From Perkinsus olseni (lineage: Eukaryota; Perkinsozoa; Perkinsida; Perkinsidae): a stretch of DNA of 64,000 bases. The position numbers were made by a program, and so were the translations under genes. Location: NCBI GenBank assembly GCA_013115135.1, contig JABANP010000025.1:124001-188000 (forward strand). Direction: 5' to 3'. The notes below the pieces were generated by a model, which was not told where the DNA came from, searched no databases, and worked only from the letters and a program-made list of their open reading frames with translations. This document shows, in pieces, positions 56,247 through 64,000 of the stretch (within the stretch, counting starts at the first letter, position 1; every line of letters starts with the position of its first letter).

Positions 56247-57484
56247 GTACGACCGTACAGAAGCAGAGGAGATCTCGCATCGTAAATTCACGTATAGATG
56301 AACTTAGGCTACGCAATTGCGCGCAACTCTCCGATGGCTATAAAGGATGAATCTTTAGTAGATGTGGTACAGTTTCTAGGAGTGACATGCGGCATGTCGC
56401 ATGTCGCATGCATACCATCCTCGCTGATCCTGAGAGAAGCGTGCAAATACCGTGACAACTTCATTGCCGGACTGCTCAATTGCTGACCTCACCGATCTGC
56501 ATCAGATTATCTGACTGCCAGGCTGTTAAGTGAAGCTGTCGGGATGCGCACGCAGCCGAAACAAGACTGCCCAATTTTGTGAGAGAAAGGAACAGACCTA
56601 CGCCAAACAATCCCTCTACTGCGCGATGCTGTCAGCATCCAGATATAAAGCGCAAAATTTCAAATTTGGCTTTATCACTGTCAGCAACAGGTTTGGGCGC
56701 CTTAATTGGCGGAATTAGTATCATGTTCCGTGTTCGCACGCCACGGCGCAAGTTCAACAGCATATCAAGTTTTGATGTAACCCGCTTCCTTGCCATATTA
56801 CGCCAAAGATTAGGCAAAAGACGCCAGCTTCTCGGCAAAACTTGCGAGCTTGACTGTAATCTTGGCAATTTCTCGGCATAGTGCTGGTTCGAGCCACCCA
56901 AGGATGATCAAATCTGCAATGAAGCGCCTAATAATTCACGTCGGCGAACAGAGTTGGCGGGAGATTCCGCGCAGACTTTACCGGATGCGCCGAACCCGTT
57001 TGGTAAGCTTATCACCTCGGTGAAATCCCGCGAATTCTCGGCTGTATAACGCAAATCGCCAAGCGGTTCAAATTTCGTATGAACAAGGAATCACCAAGGT
57101 TGGCGAGTTGGCGCAACCTAGTGCTCCGCTATCCGATGGTATGTTCCTCGTCCTTCGCGGGTTCAGGCTCCACGATCCGCTTTGACGATCCGTCCAAACG
57201 CAACACGACGCAACCGATGAAACTTAGTCCTACGACATGACTCATGGCACGCTTGATGGAAGTCAACTGTCCACTCGTTCCATGTTCCACAATCCTAGCT
57301 CATGAGATGTCAGTCCCGGGAGGCCATCGTATCTGGAACATGGCATCACGCCAACCACAACCAGCGTAATGAGTTCCGACGCTCGACAACACGGCGAGCA
57401 AAAGGTTCTCATCTAAGCCTCGTCACATGACAAACCAGAGCATCGACTGAGATCCTCATCGAGTCCGAGTCACACGGGCGCGGC
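56247..57484. other. End of gene-poor island
   Basis: About 1.2 kb without supported genes. A small overlapping repeat (GCATGTCGCATGTCGCATGC) is at about 56393-56413. A recurring TTGGCG/CGCCAA word appears through 56690-57110. No hairpin family member beyond 56246 was noticed. Confidence 0.5.
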
Positions 57485-58340
57485 CTACTCGGGATCGAGC
57501 TCATGTACGCGATCCTCGAAGTCAAGGCCTTGAAACCATCTCTGAGCTATCCATTTTGTTCCTGAAACCAAACGAGGTCCCAAAAAGGCAACGCCGACTC
57601 GCTACCCTTGACGAACAGGACACGCGGCGTGCCGACTCGCAGGATCGTGCTTCCCTTCAAGATCATAGCTATAGAACAGCACTGCACGGCCAAGTTTAGG
57701 AGGAACCCTTATGGTTCCCGGCATGTCCTCCTGCTGACAGCAGTTAGACAGCGGACGGCAGCGCTCATCATTGAACCTTTCGGATCCACGAGTTAATCGT
57801 AAAACCATAGCTGACGGGAGGACCCGCTCCGCAACTTAGTACGGGATGAATATAGTGTGGCCTCCTTCCTCGACATCGGAAAGATAGGTTATGATGGTAG
57901 CTGGTCTCCACATAGCCGTGCCCCGTCCAGGCGTGCTGTCGTGATGGATCTCGTATCTATGAGACGTACAGCTGACATACCGTCGACATGAGAGATGGCA
58001 CTTCTGGCCTTCCGTGTATCGTCCTATCTGAAGGGTTTCCCCGAACTTATCGGGTATCCGAGCTGCCCGTTGGAAGCGCTTCAACACCCGCCTCAGAATG
58101 GGGTCTTTTCGACTAGCATTGGGATGAGTGTAAAACCTGCAAAACACTCCGAGATCTCGAAGGAGCCAAGTCTGGCGCCCTGCTCACTGCCAGCTGCTAC
58201 GTATATCATCATCAGCTATGCCTCCGCCGCCCATACCACCAATACGGCCCAAAGTGAGGTTGTGCTCAGCCAGGCCGATTAGATGGCGGCACTCTTCAGG
58301 CGTGAGAAAGTTATCGACTAGCTAGGACAAGCACTGGTCG
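57485..58340 (-). CDS. Prolyl 4-hydroxylase (2-oxoglutarate/Fe(II) dioxygenase), copy 1
   Basis: Hydroxylates proline in secreted or cytosolic proteins. Exons in order: FLTPEECRHLIGLAEHNLTL, RFYTHPNASRKDPILRRVLK, RIPDKFGETLQIGRYTEGQ, YEIHHDSTPGRGTAMWRPAT, IITYLSDVEEGGHTIF, RVPPKLGRAVLFYSYDLEGK, DPASRHAACPV, then after a short intron GTKWIAQRWFQGLDFEDRV to a stop at 57487-57485. Iron ligands H-x-D (HHD) and distal H (SRHAACPV) and the 2-oxoglutarate Lys (GTKW) are all present. The N-terminus upstream of 58340 is not resolved, so targeting is unknown. The tandem neighbour is a second, altered copy. Confidence 0.88.
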
Positions 58341-58519
58341 TCTCTTCACGGATTGAATTTCTCACGTAAATTCGCGGACGGTACTGACTTATGACTCGCC
58401 AGTCACCATGAGAGGAAGCGGGTGCGGTAGAGTGAGGAGGGAGAGGCAGGCCGTCGTGACGCGGGTCTTGCGGCCCAAGAACCTGCGAGGCAAATGGCGT
58501 CGGAGACGGGGCCTGGCTA

Positions 58520-59695
58520 GTGGCCCACGTTGTAGTACGGCCCTGCTCTGAAGTAGCGGCGAACAAGCCATCTCTCCACGTCCGGTCGCGTGAGGGGGCA
58601 ATCTCCCACCTCCTAAGGCTCGGAGACCAACTACCGGCCCCACGACATCCAGGTTCGTACGACTCCCTTCGCTTGGGTACCATCCAAATTAGTATTATAC
58701 ACGAGAATCGCTCTGCCTCGTTCTCTCGCTACTCGGAGCGGGCCATCGAAGTTCGACGAGAGATGCGGATCGCAACAGCGCCTGAGGCCAAGGGGGCCAC
58801 CGGAGCGCGCACAAGGGGTCCTACGCTTCTCCAGCGGAACACCTTTGCAGACTACCCATAGGGAACAGCATATCTCCTCCATCATAAGCAGTCGTAGGCT
58901 GATGATGAGGAGCCCTCACAAGCGCCATCGGCTTAGATGTCACGCACCCCATTCAAGAACACAGTGATGCTCGCTATGCGGGGGTCTTTCTCATAGGGGT
59001 CAGACTCGTTATGGAAGGTGATGGGTCTAGAGTGGTTGAGCAGTGGTAAGGGTGACTTGTCACCCGCTGTACCCTGTACGTGACCCATGTATCTTCTCTA
59101 CGATGAGGCCCTCGCCGAAGCGGTCGGGGATTCTAGCTAGTCGATGCAACCTCTTGGTGATATGTTGGAGGAGTGGTAGTTGCTCCTCCTCTTCCGCAGT
59201 GAAGTACCTGCGGGCTCTCCGTGGCGAATCGGACACAGCTATCTACACTGCGCGAGTGGCGAGATATTGAAATCTAAACTGTCTGGGTAGATCGCGAGGC
59301 GCTCAGGGAGGGTTGCACGGCCTGAGCTCTTCCACCCCTCTCCGACGATACTACTCGCCGCGGTACCGCGATCGACGGCATGATGGGATGACCGCATGCG
59401 AGTTGTGCCGGGAGGCATCTAGTTGTGTAGGTGATACTGCCTGCGCTACTAGCGAATCCTAGCCCTGGTCGGTTTACATGGAGTATCGCGACTCTTTCCC
59501 AGTGACGTTATCGGCCTCCTCTTCCATCAACCGAGGGTGCAGCCATCTCGATGAGAGCAGCACCTGGCAGCGTCTTGGACCATACCGGAATCCCTAAGAA
59601 CTGTGCCAGAGTGTCATTCTCAGCCTACATTCACCGTCCGTCAAGAGGCCGTCAACGAGGTAAATACGAGGGCTTCTGCGAGAGAGTTCGCACAT
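58520..59695 (-). CDS. Prolyl 4-hydroxylase-like protein, copy 2, with altered iron-site residue
   Basis: Tandem, same-strand paralogue upstream of copy 1. A possible start at ATG 59695 gives MCELSRRSPRIYLVDGLLTD with GECRLRMTLW (equivalent to the P4H 'PRV..ID.FL...EC' start). Then YFTAEEEEQLPLLQHITKRL, RIPDRFGEGLIVEKIHG, RPITFHNESDPYEKDPRIAS, ITVFLNGV, YDGGDMLFPM and LRVARERGRAILVYNTNLDG. The H-x-D iron motif is FHNES, that is H-x-E. The sequence downstream of NTNLDG can be continued only by a frame change (to RRESYEPGC...), where the distal His also appears replaced, but this part is uncertain. It may be a catalytically altered enzyme or a decaying copy. Confidence 0.65.
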
Positions 59696-60206
59696 CAAGG
59701 GATGCAGCCTGACAGTCTAGATTGGGCAGGGCAATGAGAACGTGAGGGGTACCGGCTCCGGTAAATCATGTAGCGGCAACCGCTGCCACGCCTGACTGCT
59801 GCCGGTGAAATATGCTAGCAAGAAGTGGGAGAATACGGTCATGCAGGGAAGAAAGCCTTGGTAAATGAGCAGCTCGCAACGACATTTGTCTTTTGTATTT
59901 GAAGAGCGAATTGCCATGATAACGTCTTGCAACATGCAGACGAAGGAAATGCGAGGAGAGGAATGGCATGAACCATGTTGCCCGTTGACCGAGCCGCATC
60001 GAGCCAAGTACGAGACGAAAAGATGGAATAAGACTCAGATGACCCGAACTACAACTTTGCACGCATAAGCAAATAAAGTAACTGTAGCCGAAAGATCTCC
60101 ACAGATGGTTGAACGCAGCCCCAGCGTCTAGGTCAGCACACCTCCAACTAAGCACACAACACGAGGCGTCCATGTTGAAGCGCAAGCAAAAACAGTGATG
60201 AAAAAT
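59696..60206. other. Short intergenic region
   Basis: About 510 bp between the glucosidase stop and the P4H copy 2 start. Open frames exist on both strands, but none has recognisable or spliced coding structure. Confidence 0.4.
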
Positions 60207-63200
60207 TCAGCTTGACTGCACCATAGCCAGGTCGACAGACCAGTGCTTGCCAATGACTACTCCTGCCGGGCGTTTGATAGTTATGCGGTTCTCTGAAGTG
60301 GGGCTCCTCTTGGCGGAGATGGTGGGGTTGTCGAGAATGCCTGGGGAGGAACGACGAGGATAATTGAATCACTCGGCAACATTCCCGAGCGACGTGGATG
60401 AGAGTCACCAAGTGTTTTCTATGATCAAAAACGTGGATGAGAGCGTGAACTTTACACTCAACCTTGTGGCCCACGGCACCTCCCTCGCGAACTAAGCTCG
60501 AGGAGGTCTGTGATGTACGTATGATGATGTCTATTGTCAACGAGCAGTGGGCGGACCGTAGCAGAGGATGACGAACTTCTCACCTTTGCGGAGATTCTCA
60601 GGCAGCCCAATAATATCGATCCTCTCCACCGGTATACTGTAATCCCCCTTACCGGATATATCCGTACTGACGATGCTCTGACCATCGAATCTGCTTGAAA
60701 TAATGAGAAGAGAACTCAAACGAGGTTTCCAGGCACCTTATAGTGCTGAGAGTGTAGTCGCCACGATCGATAGTGTCCAAGCTAGTGCCATCATCAAGGT
60801 AACTAGAGGAAAGCATCGGGGCTCAATAAGGGGAGATGGGTCACGTACATCTCCCCTTCAGCCTTATTAGTATCAGGGTCCACGAAGACTTCGAGCGTGA
60901 GGGGGTCATTGACCATTGCCTTGGTGGAAGGGCGCTGTCGCATCTTCAACCTGACATTTAGTCCATAGGATGCCCCATAGTGTCGATCGGCGTCCTCCTC
61001 ACGGTATGATGCTGCCAGCACGATAAAAATGTGGTATGGTGTCCATGCTCACCGCGATGTTCTCGTTCATGCCCACCGCCATCAACTAACAGGAAAGTCC
61101 CCGTATCCCATTCCTGGAGAAGCGTACCTCGTCCCTGGCATTATACCACTTCGCTCCCGTCGGGAAGTAAACAGATACGTTATCGACGCCACTTTCCAAA
61201 ACTCCTGTGACCATCACATCTCGACCAAGCACAACCTACAGGCGGAGATCAACGGCCAGAGAACTCAACGATCCTCTACCTGGGAGTCCAATATTTTGTC
61301 GCATCCTTCCACACGACACGCGTAGGTATTAGCGTCCTTCAGGTGGTCAAACCACAACGGACGCAAGATGGCCTCCCCGTAGAGCGAGTAGCGTGCGAAG
61401 AGGGTATACCAGAAGGGCAGCATTCGGTATCTTAGCACGGGCACTAGTCCCTTCATTCCGATTGATGGAGTCCAGTATCACCGTTTTTGAACTGCCTCCT
61501 TGACACGGTTGCGAGCTGCCTCGCTATACTCCCACGGCTCCCTTCGCGGTGTTTCGATGTGAGCATGGGATCTGACCCCATCGCGTGGCGGATTCCAACA
61601 GCGGCTACTCTGGGAATCGACTTGCCTGTAGAACGGATTGGTGGCTGCAGCGAGCTGATGCCAGCGAGTAAAGAGCTCCTCCTCAGGGTGGCCAAAGAAG
61701 CCTCCAACATCAGCCCCGACGAACGAGTAACTGCGACGCGAGCATTCACCACCAACCACGGCAGCGCCCCAACCCGGCAGTTGCTGAGAGGGTGATGAGC
61801 ATCGGTAGCACGGCCTGGAGGTGTGCCCAGTTGGCCTCGTTATCTCCCGTCCACATCGGGCCATACCTAACGTCAGGGGAGGCTGACCATGACGACCGTT
61901 CCGGCGGCTCCGGTGAGCTACATGTGACTGCCAACGTAAAAGCTTCTGGTGAGGACGAATGGTCGTTGGCCTGGTCGACGGTGATTGGCGTGGCCCTCAA
62001 AGGTCGCCCTATGGAAGTACTGTCCATATCTGAGAACGCATCGAGTATGACTGACGGCAACCAGGTGTTCCACCGCGGCTGAGTTATCAATGCCTGAAGT
62101 GTGGACTTACTGTTCACTCTCATTTACTCGTTATTGCGTTAGTATTGAAAACGGGTGTCGGGTTCGAACCGAGTACATGTAAATTTTGCATTAGTATACT
62201 TCCGAGTTATACGAGAAAACGCGTCAAAGCAGCATGATGAATGAATGACAAAGCGCGCCGTAGCAATAGGCCAGCGAGTGGTTGAATGTGCATCCCAGTT
62301 CTCCCACATGTTGTGCACGTCTCGGTGCTCCACGTTCCCACTGTGTATCAAATCACGGTCCATAGACACCTGACGAGGAGGCTATGCCGACCACACTTCT
62401 TAGCTCTGTGCAGCCCTACCTCCGGACCATTGAAGACACTAGGCTCGTTCATGTCGTTCCATGTGTAAAAGCCTGCATTAGTTCCATCAGGCTTGGAGTA
62501 ACTACATCACCGGGAAGAGTGAACCCTAACGGAGGATATTCGTCTCATGATAGATGCTAATAGCATCCATCATGGATGAACATGTTGCGGTATTAATGTG
62601 ATACCCGTACTGATTGACGCGATAAGTCATAGTGTGGCGACAGAGGTGACTTGCAACACGCCGGGAAGCACCCTCATTTCGGCCTCACCTCGCCCACCAC
62701 TCGCGGACGGTTGAATTTGTGAAATCAGGGTAAACACTGGTGCCGGGCCAGCAGTGGCCACTGTAGACCTCGTCAGGCTTCTCCTTGTTCCATGTTGTTA
62801 TCTCAACACACAACTCATCCACACGAGCTCATCAAAGCCGCACTCGCCTTACCATCTTAGGCCTCCAGTGGCCGCTGTAATCGGGATTGGGTTTAGTAGG
62901 GAACCACCCATTCACCATCCTCATCATCATTCCACTCCTCAGGCTTCACCTAAGAAGAACGGCTATCCACTGGAAGGATCTGTCGAGCACTCACTGCTTC
63001 GAGGTCCAAGATGGTCTCAGTGTCGTTCCAATTGGCTGACACAAAACACCGTCCTGTACGCTACACGAATACTGAGCACCCTTGACGTGCCTCCAAGCCA
63101 GGCATCCCCTCAGGGACGCGGAGAATCACAGAGGGAGCGTCAGTGCCGCACATGAGAGGAAGAGGTGTAGACGATAGACATCACCTGGTTTCTCATCTTC

Positions 63201-64000
63201 AGGGTCGGCGATCATCTCGTACGCACGTTTCTTAACGAAAACATCTCTCTCGAGGCCTTCGGAGTACACAAAGTACCTAGAGAGGAAAACAAGGGAGCAA
63301 CAGCTGGTAACGAACACTTGGGAGCGACCGGCCGTCCTCAAGAAGACCCCCAGCCTTGCCAGTGATTTTCGACTCATCGGCCTCGAGATTCCAGCGTAAT
63401 CACGGCGTGCTCAAGACCACGAAGAAAGGTAAAATGAAGAAATATTCAGCCCACAGAAGAGCTGAGAGTGAACACGGTATTTACGTCGGCATCCTGTTTG
63501 ATATGCGGGTCCACGATAGTGACCATCTCGCGGCCGCCAGCTTTGAGCTCTTCCAGCATCTCTTTAGGGTGGGGAAAGTACTTATCATTCCACGTATGAT
63601 ACCTGAACTCGGCCATGTGGGGAGCCACTACCACACAAGGCCACTCAGAATTGCTTGCCCCCCCACCAAGTTCCCTAACGTCCGTGCAACGGCACTATTC
63701 GACGGCTGCAGCACTACTACCCTCATCAGAAGGAGGAGTGGTCGACAAAAAAAACGTAGGAAGAAGGGCTATACACGTAAACCGTACCACACTTCTCCTA
63801 CTTCTTATGGTCAGTATGCTCGATATCGAGCCAGACAACATCAACAGGAATATTATATTTATCAAAATTGGCCACGAGCTCCCGCACGTCGGCCTCGTCC
63901 TGAGAGCGGCATATCCAACCGCTCTAGCTCCCATGCAATAGCCAACCTTATAGTTCCACCGGCACTGGTGCTTCCCCAGGCTGAAGAGGGGAGGGAGAGG
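60207..64000 (-). CDS. GANAB: Glucosidase II alpha subunit (GH31) with embedded P-domain-like insert; 5' part outside window
   Basis: ER enzyme that trims alpha-1,3-glucose from N-glycans. From the right edge: [12 protein letters not shown], a 47-nt intron, [20 protein letters not shown] with [53 protein letters not shown], the insert (62854-63230), [34 protein letters not shown] (catalytic nucleophile Asp), [81 protein letters not shown] with [45 protein letters not shown] and a C-terminal [19 protein letters not shown] to TGA at 60209-60207. The whole C-terminal two thirds is collinear with animal GII alpha. One +1 frame offset lies in the insert (near 62898). Confidence 0.95.
62854..63230 (-). 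other. Calnexin/calreticulin P-domain-like insert within the GH31 catalytic domain
   Basis: Between FVKKR and YSGHCWPG the gene adds about 65 residues over four short exons: [41 protein letters not shown] and, after a +1 offset, [15 protein letters not shown], followed by EKPDEV. These match P-domain motif 1 (I-x-DP-x-x-x-KP-x-x-W-[DN]-[DE]) twice and motif 2 (G-x-W-x-x-P...NP-x-Y-x-G-x-W) once. Exon phases link the insert to GH31 exons on both sides. Confidence 0.82.

Noticed and set aside
1..64000. Spliced-leader RNA gene or dinoflagellate-type spliced-leader sequence
   Set aside because: I looked for CCGTAGCCATTTTGGCTCAAG-like words while reading and noticed none; trans-splicing therefore cannot be supported from this window.

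Overview
The window is nuclear DNA of a protist with compact, intron-rich genes. Conserved proteins are broken into many exons by GT-AG introns mostly 30-50 nt long, and genes sit close together on both strands. The gene set fits an alveolate: a plant/alveolate-type H+-pyrophosphatase, AP-3, a COP9 subunit, ER glycan-processing enzymes and no bacterial operons. A perkinsid (Perkinsus-like) genome is my best guess; this is inference from gene style, not from a marker sequence. Exon coordinates were read by eye, so gene ends are approximate unless a start or stop is named.

Layout. 1-6.9 kb (minus): an unidentified gene, a Gln-rich and Gly/Lys-rich protein ending in an SH3 domain, a possible mitoribosomal mL43 exon and a tiny CCCH zinc-finger ORF. 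6.9-10.5 kb (minus): V-PPase, divergent from NOC4 (10.7-13.0 kb, plus). 13.2-22.4 kb (plus): a membrane protein with an HPD (J-domain-like) motif, AP-3 beta, a GT10 fucosyltransferase and CSN6. 23.1-29 kb (plus): an RRM/SPOC protein and a TPT/DMT transporter. 29-33.3 kb (plus): two diverged tandem copies of a TPR protein. 33.4-35 kb (plus): an RRM protein and an unknown gene. 35.6-42.8 kb (minus): a small unknown gene, a GH20 hexosaminidase and a UPF1-like helicase. 44.7-52 kb (plus): CHMP5/VPS60, proteasome beta-3, a METTL10-like methyltransferase, a 3-hydroxyisobutyrate-dehydrogenase-like enzyme and an aquaporin. 52-57.5 kb: a gene-poor island with a transposase remnant and a dense field of short palindromes. 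57.5-64 kb (minus): two prolyl-4-hydroxylases and glucosidase II alpha.

The most notable observations are these. (1) Glucosidase II alpha carries a calnexin/calreticulin P-domain-like insertion of about 65 residues inside its GH31 catalytic domain. (2) The 52.7-56.3 kb island holds at least 17 exact palindromes, most of them 7+1+7 nt, all different in sequence but alike in architecture. (3) An 18-nt core occurs four times in 64 kb, twice inside 49-nt introns of unrelated genes and in both orientations, as expected of introner-like elements. (4) Single-base +1 frame offsets interrupt three conserved glycan-enzyme genes.

Several neighbours act in the secretory and endolysosomal system (V-PPase, AP-3, CHMP5, GT10, GH20, GH31, P4H), but nothing in the sequence shows that they are co-regulated.
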